A DNA stretch of 64,000 nucleotides, from the NCBI GenBank assembly GCA_023443625.1, contig JAEZTQ010000079.1:124001-188000 (forward strand), given 5' to 3'. This stretch comes from Bacillota bacterium. Lineage in GTDB: Bacteria; Bacillota_A; Clostridia; Lachnospirales; Lachnospiraceae. Under the pieces are notes generated by a model. It was given only the letters and a program-made list of their open reading frames with translations, had not been told where the DNA came from and ran no database searches. This document shows, in pieces, positions 29,000 through 37,606 of the stretch (position 1 is its first letter; every line of letters begins with the position of its first letter). Made by a program: the position numbers and the translations under genes.

Positions 29000-29178
29000 C
29001 TCATAAATTCCTTTCTATCCATATATAGTAGTTTGTGTTATAATGCCATTATATTCTTCTATAATTCTATAATCTTGTATTATATCAAGATAAAATAACA
29101 CAATATTAATAAGGTTGTATATGAAACGTGAAACCTAAGGTTATTTGACCTGGTTTTCTAAAACAGAGGATGATGTGT

Positions 29179-30096
29179 ATGAAGCTAGAACTGATGGAAA
29201 GACGCCAAAGAGGCTCTTATTTATTTCCCTTTCAGCATTATAGGATGACAAATCCCGAGGGAAATCTGTTTGTACCTTATCATTGGCATAGTGAAATTGA
29301 GATTGTCTATATGGTAAGGGGTAAAGGTAAACTGCTGCTAGACGGTTATGAACATGCACTGGAAACAGATAATATATATTTTATTAATCGTGAATTTCTT
29401 CACCAGTTTTCTGGAGATGACTGTGAATTAGTTTATTATGCCTATGTTTTTCCTTTAGAATATTTGGATTTTAAAATTGAAGATTACAGTCAGGCAACAA
29501 CCATATCACCTCTTGTAAATACAAAAGTATTCCCCTTTCGTATTTCGCCTTCAACGCCTTGTTATCATGAGATTAAAAAAGAAATTCAGGAATTATTTGA
29601 TCTGAATGAGACAAAACCTATTGGATATCAACTTCAATCCAAGGCCTGTTTATATAAAATCATTTCTATTTTACAGAGAGAAGATCTACTGGTAGAAGTG
29701 GATTCACAAAGCCAAAATAACAGCCGATCCATTAAAACAACTGATATCAAAAAGCTTCTTACTTACCTTCAGTCTGAATACAAAAATCCTCTGACTCTTC
29801 AGGAGGCAGCCGCAATTTTAAACTATTCACCGGTTTACTTTTGTACTTTTTTTAAATCTGCCTTTGGCATCAATTTTACTCATTATTTAAATCATTTTAG
29901 AGTTGAAAAGGCTTGCATTTTACTCAGCTCCTCTAGTTTATCCATTATGGAGATCGGCTTTGAAGTTGGTTTTAGAAATTTTAGTTATTTTATCAGAACC
30001 TTTAAAAGCAGAATGAAAATGACTCCCAGACAATACCGAAGTCAAAACAGGAATAAACCATATCCTATAAAAAGCGTTTTTAATGATACTGAATGA
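29179..30096 (+). CDS. AraC family transcriptional regulator
   Basis: An AraC/XylS regulator, about 305 residues from ATG 29179; an ATG at 29170 also lies in frame but is only 1-2 bases from the AGAGG site. The N-terminal cupin-like sensor domain (PYHWHSEIEIVYMVRGKGKL) would bind a sugar. The C-terminal pair of helix-turn-helix motifs is clear (LTLQEAAAILNYSPVYFCTF and SIMEIGFEVGFRNFSYFIR, MTPRQYR end). It is divergent from the GH13 gene across about 180 bases, so regulation of that gene is likely. Confidence 0.88.
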   Translation: MKLELMERRQRGSYLFPFQHYRMTNPEGNLFVPYHWHSEIEIVYMVRGKGKLLLDGYEHALETDNIYFINREFLHQFSGDDCELVYYAYVFPLEYLDFKIEDYSQATTISPLVNTKVFPFRISPSTPCYHEIKKEIQELFDLNETKPIGYQLQSKACLYKIISILQREDLLVEVDSQSQNNSRSIKTTDIKKLLTYLQSEYKNPLTLQEAAAILNYSPVYFCTFFKSAFGINFTHYLNHFRVEKACILLSSSSLSIMEIGFEVGFRNFSYFIRTFKSRMKMTPRQYRSQNRNKPYPIKSVFNDTE

Positions 30097-30163
30097 TAAA
30101 AGATTAAAATGATATAATAATATTGCAATCATAAACGAAGCCTGAAATATAATGGAGGTTACT

Positions 30164-30307
30164 ATGGGCAATAAAATGAAAAGCACTAAGAATAATAAGA
30201 AGGAAGATAAAACCTTTCACTCAAAGCATATAAAACATGATCCTCAGGCAGAGAGTGCTAGAGCGGTATTTGGATTAAAAGCCAATCATACAGAAACAAC
30301 CAAATAG
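30164..30307 (+). CDS. Small conserved protein, CPC_1213-like
   Basis: A 47-residue peptide (start MGNKMKSTKNNKKEDK) with a good ribosome site (AATGGAGGTTACT before ATG). The central KHIKHDPQAESARAVFG matches the pattern I recall for the CPC_1213 family of very small clostridial proteins, whose function is unknown. It is highly basic and hydrophilic. A further 19-codon frame at 30323-30382 (AGAGGAAAT before ATG) follows but has no recognisable features and is not called. Confidence 0.6.
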   Translation: MGNKMKSTKNNKKEDKTFHSKHIKHDPQAESARAVFGLKANHTETTK

Positions 30308-30526
30308 GTAATAAGAGGAAATATGTCAATAACAATAAGTGGATTGATTAACAATGAGCCGGGCAAGGCCAATAAAGAATAGGTTTTGCACGGCTTTGGT
30401 GTGCTATCTGATCATAGATTAAGGTAATAATTCATGTTAAGTTATTGAATTCTGATGTGATATCATATAAAATAATAAAAGATTAAGTAAATAAAAATAT
30501 AAGAAGCATAGGAAAGGGATTAGGGA

Positions 30527-31804
30527 ATGAGTAATAATTATCATATTGATACAAAATGTATTCATGAGGGCTACGAACCAAAGAACGGAGAGTCCAGAGT
30601 ATTACCTATATATCAGAGCACTACCTTTAAATATGATTCCAGTGAGCATGTGGGGAAGCTCTTTGATTTGGCAGAAGAGGGCTTTTTTTATACAAGATTA
30701 GCAAATCCCACAGTGGACTGCGTAGAGCGAAAGATAGCTGCAATGGAAGGCGGTGTTAGTGCACTTTGTACCTCATCTGGACAGGCAGCAAGTTTATTAG
30801 CTGTACTTAATATATGCAGTAGCGGAGACCATATTCTTTCCTCAAGTACCATTTACGGAGGAACAACCAATCTTTTTGCAGTAACCTTAAAAAGAATGGG
30901 AATTGAAGTAACCTTTTTTAATCCCGATGCTGATATAGCGGATATTCAAAAGGAGATAAAAGAAAATACAAAGCTTGTATTTGCAGAAACCATTGCTAAT
31001 CCAGCCTTAGTTGTTACTGACATTGAAAAACTGGCAGAATTAGCTCATAATAATCAAATCCCACTATTTATAGATAATACCTTTGCAACACCAATTAATT
31101 GCAGACCTTTTGAATTTGGAGCAGATATTGTTGTTCATTCAACTTCAAAATATATGGATGGACATGCCGTTGCCCTTGGCGGCGTTATTGTAGATAGCGG
31201 AAACTTTAATTGGGACAATGGCAAATTCCCCGGATTATCCACACCGGATGAATCCTATCATGGCATGGTCTATACAAGAGATTGCGGAAAAAATGCATAT
31301 ATCACAAAGGCTAGAGTTCAGCTTATGAGAGATATGGGATCAACCCCCTCGCCCAATAATGCATTTTTATTAAATCTAGGGTTAGAGACCTTACATCTTA
31401 GAATGGAGCGCCACTGCTATAATGCACTTATGGTGGCAAAATATCTTGAGAAGAATGATAAGATCAGCTGGGTGAATTATCCCGGCCTTGAAAGCAGCAG
31501 ATATTATGACTTGGGTCAAAAGTATCTACCAAAGGGGTCCTGCGGTGTTATCTCCTATGGTCTGAAGGGTGGAAGAGAGGCAGCTGTTAAATTCATGGAT
31601 AGCCTTCAACTAGCAGCAATCGTAGTTCATGTGGCCGATGCCCGCACCAGTGTTTTGCATCCTGCTAGCACAACCCACCGTCAACTTTCGGATCAACAGT
31701 TAATTGATGCAGGAATTACTCCAGATTTAATTCGTATGTCAATCGGTATTGAGAATGTTGATGATATTATAGCCGATATTGAACAGGCACTAAGTAATAT
31801 CTAA
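30527..31804 (+). CDS. metY: O-acetylhomoserine aminocarboxypropyltransferase/sulfhydrylase
   Basis: A 425-residue Cys/Met-metabolism PLP enzyme. The PLP lysine is Lys208 in HSTSKYMDGH. Other marks are YTRLANPTVDCVERKIAAME (about 52-71), SSGQAASLLAV, FIDNTFATPINCRPFEFGAD and the C-terminal MSIGIENVDDIIADIEQAL. The long insert (VDSGNFNWDNGKFPGLSTPD) favours MetY over MetB/MetC. It would make homocysteine from O-acetylhomoserine and sulfide. No SAM riboswitch was recognised upstream. Confidence 0.88.
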   Translation: MSNNYHIDTKCIHEGYEPKNGESRVLPIYQSTTFKYDSSEHVGKLFDLAEEGFFYTRLANPTVDCVERKIAAMEGGVSALCTSSGQAASLLAVLNICSSGDHILSSSTIYGGTTNLFAVTLKRMGIEVTFFNPDADIADIQKEIKENTKLVFAETIANPALVVTDIEKLAELAHNNQIPLFIDNTFATPINCRPFEFGADIVVHSTSKYMDGHAVALGGVIVDSGNFNWDNGKFPGLSTPDESYHGMVYTRDCGKNAYITKARVQLMRDMGSTPSPNNAFLLNLGLETLHLRMERHCYNALMVAKYLEKNDKISWVNYPGLESSRYYDLGQKYLPKGSCGVISYGLKGGREAAVKFMDSLQLAAIVVHVADARTSVLHPASTTHRQLSDQQLIDAGITPDLIRMSIGIENVDDIIADIEQALSNI

Positions 31805-31810
31805 TATTAG

Positions 31811-31862
31811 TGTGAAAAAAGCATTTGCCATAAAAAGGTAGATGCTTTTTTACACATTTTTT
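31811..31862 (+). terminator. Rho-independent terminator after metY
   Basis: TGTGAAAAAAGCAT pairs with ATGCTTTTTTACACA across an inner CC/GG, followed by TTTTTTT. Confidence 0.85.
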
Positions 31863-31977
31863 TAGTTATAGTAAAGTAAACAAAAATTTTTTGTTCCATA
31901 GAATGAATTCTAATATTATTAAAATAGTGATAGCTGTTCATATGTATGATCTCTTTTATAGGCATAGATAATATCCT

Positions 31978-32135
31978 TCATCTCATAGAGAATACCAAGT
32001 CTTTTGCACTCCGTAGTGATAAAAGATTATTTTTTGTTGCAATTGATATTCCAAATCCATATTGGTCAACCATTTCTAAGGCCTGTCTGGTAAGCTTATT
32101 ACTAACATAAGGCAGAAAAACCGAAAAATCAAATT
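31978..32135 (-). pseudogene. Remnant of a radical-SAM (SPL/photolyase-like) gene
   Basis: On the minus strand this stretch reads NKLTRQALEMVDQYGFGISI then ATKNNLL, ending at a stop. This closely follows the family pattern LTRxALEL...YGFGVSIxTKSDLI of spore-photoproduct-lyase-like radical SAM proteins (COG1533). There is no start, no CxxxCxxC motif and no continuation past the stop, so it is a short decayed fragment. The rest of the gap 31863-32299 shows no gene. Confidence 0.55.
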
Positions 32136-32299
32136 GTATATAGATTACAAATGTGGATTTTATGACTTATAATGAAAATAAATTACATATTTATGCATAG
32201 ACAAAATATGTAATTTAATTATAATGAAGCTATACGCATTAAAGTAAATACAGTATGATACAGACCAGTTGAATTTGATTTATTAAGGAGGTAATAATT

Positions 32300-32902
32300 T
32301 TGAAAAAGTTTAAGGTTAGTAAATTATTGACAAGTGGACTTATATCATTAGTAATTATAGTTGCAATTACATATGCTTTCTTAAATTCTCCTGAAAAAAA
32401 TAGCTATATGGATAAGCTTAACAATATGAATAATTTCTCGTCAGCTTCTTGGATGGTTTATGCTAATTCCGTAGATGAATTAATTGATTTATCGGATCTC
32501 ATTGTAGAAGGTAAAGTAGTTGATTATAAACCAAGAATTAATGGTAAGCTGGTTTTTACAGATGAAATTGTAGAAGTCAAAAAAGTTCTAAAGGGTAATG
32601 TAAATGAAGGAGATCAAATCACTGTTGTTGTAACTGGAGGAGAACTTAAGGGAATGACAACCGCACCTATAGAAGACTGCCCTATAATGGATTTTAGAGG
32701 AAATTATATGCTTTTTTTAAAAACAAATGATGGTGTGAAATACGCAATCATAGGCGGAAATCAGGGCTTTGGGTTAATAAAAAACAATAAAATTGAAGTT
32801 ACACAAAAAGGTGGTTTAGGAGTTACCTTTAGTGATTATAAAATTGATGAAATGGAAAAAGATATAAAATCATATATGAGTAAAGTTTCTAAAATAGATT
32901 AG
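32300..32902 (+). CDS. Membrane-anchored hypothetical protein
   Basis: A 200-residue protein starting at TTG 32300, with AAGGAGGTAATAATT just before. One N-terminal hydrophobic helix (about 11-29) would anchor it or act as an uncleaved signal. The outer part is a single domain (about 55-185) with beta-rich pattern: DLIVEGKVVDYKP, VKKVLKGNVNEGDQITV, GNYMLFLKTNDG. This layout (a substance-release or cost-type beta domain) is common in uncharacterised clostridial exported proteins. No family name could be assigned. It has its own terminator. Confidence 0.75.
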   Translation: MKKFKVSKLLTSGLISLVIIVAITYAFLNSPEKNSYMDKLNNMNNFSSASWMVYANSVDELIDLSDLIVEGKVVDYKPRINGKLVFTDEIVEVKKVLKGNVNEGDQITVVVTGGELKGMTTAPIEDCPIMDFRGNYMLFLKTNDGVKYAIIGGNQGFGLIKNNKIEVTQKGGLGVTFSDYKIDEMEKDIKSYMSKVSKID

Positions 32903-32907
32903 AACAT

Positions 32908-32953
32908 AAAGTGCTTCCTGTATTCATGTTAATGAAAAAGGGAAGCACTTTTA
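32908..32953 (+). terminator. Rho-independent terminator
   Basis: AAAGTGCTTCC (32908-32918) pairs with GGAAGCACTTT (32941-32951) across an AT-rich loop, then TTATT. It lies between convergent genes and may act in both directions. Confidence 0.75.
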
Positions 32954-32972
32954 TTGATGATTAGTCTTTATT

Positions 32973-33644
32973 CTATACTTTCTTTACCGGGTGGCGTAAT
33001 ATGGTCCTAAGCTTAGAGGGAGCTGTTTTTCTAGGATCGGAAAGATAAATTTCATGATGATGTCGTATGGCGCCACTGGGCAACTTACTTCCTATATCAT
33101 ATGCTAAATCATTATCTTTAATATAGGTATCAATTTTTGCTATGGTTGAAGGTTCATTATCATAGGGACCAAGATGCATACACTGTACACAGAGTCCTTC
33201 CTCAAAGGATACAAATCGAGCCTTTGTAACATCTAAATCTGGTTTTTTCTTCTTAACCTCTTCTTTTGCTTTATCAAACAATACTTCCGTTATAAAATCA
33301 GGTTGTCTTATCATTGAGGTCCAGCAATATTTATTCTTTTGGGTAAAATCCATGTCCTTTGTATCCTCTAACCACCACAAACCTTCTAATGGAGGTATTA
33401 CATAATCAATATAATCTCGTGTATCAGACTTAATTGTACCGGTTTTAAGCCCCATCTTAAGAGTAAAACTTAAGGCGTATAATAATCCTACAGCCTCTTT
33501 ATATTCCCCGTCTTCATCATTGGGATTACCATGTCCGTCCACCATAATAAAATTCATGGCGGGAACATGAATGATAGAGGGTATTTCCTTAGGATTATAT
33601 AAATCCTTGTACAATTTCTTAAAATCGATTTTATCCATCTCCAC
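32973..33644 (-). CDS. GyrI-like small-molecule-binding protein
   Basis: A 223-residue protein of the GyrI-like/SHS2 type found in clostridia. Marks are VPAMNFIMVDGHGNPNDEDG (about 28-47), PPLEGLWWLED and EGLCVQCMHLGPYDNEPSTI near the C-terminus, then YLSDPRKTAPSKLRTILRHP. Such proteins bind or hydrolyse hydrophobic toxicants. A GTG at 33644 has a GAGG site upstream; an ATG two codons later is also possible. The YafY-type regulator gene lies 100 bases upstream on the same strand and probably controls it. Confidence 0.88.
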   Translation of the reverse strand: MEMDKIDFKKLYKDLYNPKEIPSIIHVPAMNFIMVDGHGNPNDEDGEYKEAVGLLYALSFTLKMGLKTGTIKSDTRDYIDYVIPPLEGLWWLEDTKDMDFTQKNKYCWTSMIRQPDFITEVLFDKAKEEVKKKKPDLDVTKARFVSFEEGLCVQCMHLGPYDNEPSTIAKIDTYIKDNDLAYDIGSKLPSGAIRHHHEIYLSDPRKTAPSKLRTILRHPVKKV

Positions 33645-33745
33645 TACTTACCTCACTCCTTATATAGTCTTCATATTTATTTCCTTTGCTTTATCCTGGT
33701 ATCTTACAAGGGGATAAGTAGATAGTAGCAGATAGAATATGACAT

Positions 33746-34660
33746 CTATACGTCATATTTATATTTTTTTGTTAGATTTTCGTATTTTGTTAATAATTGT
33801 TTTCGAAGTTCAACAGGCTTTATTACCTCAATATAGTCTTCATAAGACATGAGATACCCTATTAACCAGGTTCCCCCCATTAGACGTGCATGCACTAAAT
33901 AATGACCGTCCTTGGTTTTTTCAATTGCTTCTTTTGGAAATTCATCAAAAATTCGAAAGGACATTTGGGAGTCAATCTTTAAAAGAAGGTCCATCATCTG
34001 AATTTGAGGCTGTTCCTGAGTAAGGTCTGATAATTTCTCTAATGAAGTTGGAACAAAGGTTTCATTGCTGATGGTTAGAGTATTTATTCTTGTTATTTTA
34101 AAATAGCGATAATCCTTTTTCTCACGGCAAAAGCCAAGGAGATACCAGGCTTGTCCTTTAAAAATAAGCTTTCGTGGTTCTACAATACGGTAAGCCTCTT
34201 CTCCTTTTGAATTAGAATAGTGAAAATGAACCACTTTAAGGCTTAGAATAGCTTCTTTTAATAGATTAAACTTATATATATCCTCCTCATTGCTATTCCA
34301 GTTAGAGAAATCCACTTCAATCCAATCGGCATTTTTGTCGCCAAAGAGGTAACTTAGCTTTGATAATACCTGATCTGAATCTGTATAATTTGTTGCCTTA
34401 AGTCCTTGTAAGGCAGAAAGAATATCCCTTTGTTCCTTATCGGTTAAGAGGGATTTATTCAAGATGAAATTCTCCATTAGGCTTATACCTCCGCCTTTTC
34501 CTTTGACGGTATAAATGGGTATACCACTTTGAGAAAGGATATCAATATCACGGTAAATGGTACGCTGGGACACTTCAAAGTGTTCTGCTAGCTCCTTGGC
34601 AGTTATATGCTTCTTATTTATTAACATATATACAATTTCAAAAAGACGGCTAATTTGCAT
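33746..34660 (-). CDS. YafY/YobV-type transcriptional regulator (HTH_11 plus WYL)
   Basis: A 304-residue regulator. The N-terminal winged helix (QISRLFEIVYMLINKKHITA, then TAKELAEHFEVSQRTIYRDI) is followed by a WYL domain (about 135-215; KLIFKGQAWYLLGFCREKKD) and a WCX-like C-terminal part. It is upstream of and co-directional with the GyrI-like gene, a common pairing. A paralogue is encoded at 59472-60389. The WYL domain is a ligand sensor, possibly for nucleotides or nucleic acid. Confidence 0.9.
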   Translation of the reverse strand: MQISRLFEIVYMLINKKHITAKELAEHFEVSQRTIYRDIDILSQSGIPIYTVKGKGGGISLMENFILNKSLLTDKEQRDILSALQGLKATNYTDSDQVLSKLSYLFGDKNADWIEVDFSNWNSNEEDIYKFNLLKEAILSLKVVHFHYSNSKGEEAYRIVEPRKLIFKGQAWYLLGFCREKKDYRYFKITRINTLTISNETFVPTSLEKLSDLTQEQPQIQMMDLLLKIDSQMSFRIFDEFPKEAIEKTKDGHYLVHARLMGGTWLIGYLMSYEDYIEVIKPVELRKQLLTKYENLTKKYKYDV

Positions 34661-34941
34661 GATAATCTAGTATGATATAGTTCGGAATTAAGTGATCATA
34701 CCTTACCTTTCTTTAGACTTTTATTAATAATATTGTATCAGATTTAATATGACAGCACAATGTCATATAATAATTTATAAGTATATATGTGAGTATAAAA
34801 AATTATCATTTTGAAATAATAAATAAGACTTGTTACAATGCACCTAATTATAGTCTATTCATAAGAAGTAACCTTTAAAGCAGTAGTAATACTTATAGTA
34901 ATTGCTTATCTATAATAAAATGAAATGAGGAGTAGTCATTT

Positions 34942-36141
34942 ATGCAAAAGGAATTTGGTATGAGAAATGAGATGAATGAGCCTGACAACAATAACCAAAT
35001 AACTACAAAAGCTCAAGAGAATAAAGCTCAGGAGAGCAAATCTCAAGATAATAAATCTCAAGATAATAAATCTCAAGAGAATAAAGCTCAAGAGAACAAA
35101 GCTCAAGAGAATAAATCCCTAGATAACAAAGCTCAGGAGAACACATCCCAAGAGAGTAATTCTCAGAAGAATAATTTTCAGGAGAGCAATTCTCAGGTGA
35201 ACAATTTTCAAGAGAATAATTCTCAGGAGAACAAATCCCAAGAGAACAATTTTCAGCAGAATAATTCTCAGGCGAACAAATCCCAAGAGAACAAATCTCA
35301 GGAGAACAATTCCCAGGAAAACAGATATCAGGAAAATAGCTCTCAGGAAGACAGATCTCAGGAGAAAAAGTCTCAGGAAAGTTCATCACCTGATGATATG
35401 AATGAAAGAGAAGATAAGAAGGTTAAAACTGAGGAAGAACTAGAAAAAGAAAAAATTAAAAAGGAAAACGAGGATTTAAAGGACCAAAAAATAAGTGAAT
35501 ATGGGCAAACTGTTTTAGAAAAAGGAAAGAAGGATCATAAAATACATCTCTTATCTATTATCGGAGAGATCGAAGGTCATGAAACCCTGCCACAGCATAA
35601 TAAAACTACAAAATATGAGCATGTGCTTCCTCAGCTAGCTGCAATTGAAGATAGCACAGAAATAGATGGATTATTAATCTTAATCAATACTGTTGGAGGT
35701 GACGTAGAAGCCGGTCTTGCCATTGCCGAGATGATAGCATCCCTTAGTAAACCCACAGTATCTTTAGTTCTTGGAGGCTCCCATTCCATTGGTGTTCCTT
35801 TAGCTGTATCGGCAAATTATAGCTATATTGTTCCCTCAGCTACCATGATAATACATCCGGTACGTATGAATGGTACAGTGATAGGTGTAACTCAAACCTT
35901 TGAATACTTTGAAAAGATACAAGATAGAATAATCAACTTTGTTGTGACACATTCCAAAATTGATTATAAGAGTTTTAAGAATCTCATGCTGGATACCCAT
36001 CAACTGGCCAAGGATGTAGGTTCCATCCTGGTGGGTGAAGAGACTATTAAAAAAGGGATTATTGACGAAGTTGGAGGTATCAAGGAAGCTTTAAATACAA
36101 TTAATTCTATGATAGATGAACGCAAAGGGGAGGGAAAGTAA
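34942..36141 (+). CDS. tepA: ClpP-like protease TepA with long repeat region
   Basis: A 399-residue protein of the translocation-enhancing ClpP family. The C-terminal half (about 195-390) holds the fold: ISEYGQTVLEKGKKDHKIHL, LINTVGGDVEAGLAIAEMI, the nucleophile region GGSHSIGVPLA and the His in MIIHPVRMNG. The N-terminal 24-148 is 25 pentapeptides of the (S/A/F)QENK type, not part of the family, then a Lys/Glu coiled coil. The ylzJ gene overlaps its stop, as in Bacillus. It acts near the membrane in processing or sporulation. GAGGAGTAGTCATTT precedes the ATG. Confidence 0.88.
   Translation: MQKEFGMRNEMNEPDNNNQITTKAQENKAQESKSQDNKSQDNKSQENKAQENKAQENKSLDNKAQENTSQESNSQKNNFQESNSQVNNFQENNSQENKSQENNFQQNNSQANKSQENKSQENNSQENRYQENSSQEDRSQEKKSQESSSPDDMNEREDKKVKTEEELEKEKIKKENEDLKDQKISEYGQTVLEKGKKDHKIHLLSIIGEIEGHETLPQHNKTTKYEHVLPQLAAIEDSTEIDGLLILINTVGGDVEAGLAIAEMIASLSKPTVSLVLGGSHSIGVPLAVSANYSYIVPSATMIIHPVRMNGTVIGVTQTFEYFEKIQDRIINFVVTHSKIDYKSFKNLMLDTHQLAKDVGSILVGEETIKKGIIDEVGGIKEALNTINSMIDERKGEGK
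35011..35385 (+). repeat. 15-bp tandem repeat inside tepA
   Basis: Twenty-five in-frame copies of a 15-bp unit of the TCTCAAGAGAATAAA type encode pentapeptides such as SQENK, AQENK, SQDNK and FQENN. The first ten copies are the most alike; later ones drift to N/S-rich forms. The encoded stretch is hydrophilic and probably disordered. Confidence 0.9.
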
Positions 36142-36377
36142 TGCTTTATACTTCAAGACCCTTGGAACGAATTTATGCTCCACCCACTGTCTTTGAAAAT
36201 AGAAAAAACACAAAGCCAAAAGAAGAAGCTAAGGTTGAATATCGGGAGGTACAATTGCCAAACGGTAGGATAGTAACAAGACGGGATGGTGAAAATTATA
36301 TAATCGAAAAATTGTATTCTACAGATATGAAGGATTATCTAGAAGATAAGTATGCACCTGGTAAAGAGTATAAATAA
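36141..36377 (+). CDS. ylzJ: YlzJ-like protein
   Basis: A 78-residue protein whose ATG shares one base with the tepA stop (TAATG), so it is translationally coupled. It begins MLYTSRPLERIYAPP and contains REVQLPNGRIVTRRDGENYI, the YlzJ pattern. The function is unknown; the tepA-ylzJ pair next to the ftsK/spoIIIE gene is a conserved sporulation-era neighbourhood in Firmicutes. Confidence 0.85.
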   Translation: MLYTSRPLERIYAPPTVFENRKNTKPKEEAKVEYREVQLPNGRIVTRRDGENYIIEKLYSTDMKDYLEDKYAPGKEYK

Positions 36378-36533
36378 ATAGATGGATATATAAAATGATA
36401 ATACATTTACAAATGTACCCACTTATTCGACAGCTGAGGAAAAATGCTGTAAAATTGCATAAAACAAGGTAAAACTCCAATTTTTGTGTTATAATAAAGT
36501 ACGACCAAATATTATGACAAAGGGGTTTTACCT

Positions 36534-36653
36534 ATGCAAATCATATTACATATGAGCCTTCAATCACCGGGATTTCTGTCAGTAACCGTTCCTAGAATGA
36601 TACAGGGAAAATCATTTAGTTTGTCTTGCATATCATTTTTATTAAAGGTATAA
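36534..36653 (+). CDS. Possible small protein in the ylzJ-uppP gap
   Basis: A 39-codon frame beginning MQIILHMSLQSPGF, preceded by AAAGGGG eight bases from the ATG and by TTGTGTTATAATAAAG, which may hold a -10 element. The peptide is hydrophobic at the C-terminus. No family is recognised, and random small frames are frequent in AT-rich gaps. The remainder of 36378-36709 shows no gene. Confidence 0.25.
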   Translation: MQIILHMSLQSPGFLSVTVPRMIQGKSFSLSCISFLLKV

Positions 36654-36709
36654 TTAATTTTGATATTAATTTATCTGTTATAATAAAATAGTAAAATGGA
36701 GGCACTAAC

Positions 36710-37585
36710 ATGGACTTAATTAAATCCATCATCATGGGGCTTGTGCAAGGAATTGCGGAATTTTTACCAATCAGTAGTTCAGGGCACCTGGCTATCATGA
36801 AACACATCTTACATATTGAGACAGACACGGGATTACTTTTTGATGTATTATTGCACTTAGGAACCTTAATCGCTATATTTATAGCTTTTTGGAAAGATAT
36901 ACAGGAACTGATTATTGAGGGTTTTAAAATTATAGGTGACTTTTTTGTTAACACAGGTCGTCTGTTAACAAGATTAATATCAAAAAGACAGGTAGAGTAT
37001 AAGAATATAATTTCTACCCCCTATCGAAGATTTGTAATATTAGTCCTTATTTCCTCCATACCTACAGGTATTATGGGATTCGTCTTTGGTGATGCAATTG
37101 AATTAGCAGCTGACACCTTGCTTGTACCTGGCTTATGTCTTTTATTAACTGGTATTTTACTTATGATAGCTGATAGGACAAAGACTGGTAAGAAGAATGA
37201 AGGGACTACAAGCTTTAAGGATGCAGGATTACTTGGTCTGGCCCAGGGTTTTGCTATTCTACCTGGCTTATCCAGATCGGGAACAACAATTACTGCCGGA
37301 CTTTTATTAGGATTAGACCGCAGTTTTGCTGTTAAGTACTCCTTTATCATGTCCATCCCTGCAGTATTGGGTGCGGCCTTAAAAGAAGCATTGGATTTTT
37401 CCATGGATATGGTCACACAGAATGAATTAATTAATTATGTGGTTGGAACTATTATAGCAGGTGTAGTAGGTTATATTAGTATCAAGACAATGCTTGTAAT
37501 TGTTAGAGGAAAGAAGTTTAAAATTTTCTCTATCTATTGTTTTATCCTAGGCTTTATCTCTGTCATTGGATATTTTGTGATTTAA
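36710..37585 (+). CDS. uppP: Undecaprenyl-diphosphatase
   Basis: A 291-residue membrane enzyme of the BacA/UppP family that recycles the C55 lipid carrier of cell-wall synthesis. Signature stretches are GLVQGIAEFLPISSSGHLAI (about 10-29, with Glu and the SSSGH loop) and PGLSRSGTTITAGLLLGLDR (about 184-203). About eight membrane helices are seen. It is commonly linked to bacitracin tolerance. The gene follows ylzJ by over 300 bases and precedes ftsK by 21. Confidence 0.95.
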   Translation: MDLIKSIIMGLVQGIAEFLPISSSGHLAIMKHILHIETDTGLLFDVLLHLGTLIAIFIAFWKDIQELIIEGFKIIGDFFVNTGRLLTRLISKRQVEYKNIISTPYRRFVILVLISSIPTGIMGFVFGDAIELAADTLLVPGLCLLLTGILLMIADRTKTGKKNEGTTSFKDAGLLGLAQGFAILPGLSRSGTTITAGLLLGLDRSFAVKYSFIMSIPAVLGAALKEALDFSMDMVTQNELINYVVGTIIAGVVGYISIKTMLVIVRGKKFKIFSIYCFILGFISVIGYFVI

Positions 37586-37606
37586 TTAAGGGGGATATAA
37601 GAAGTA

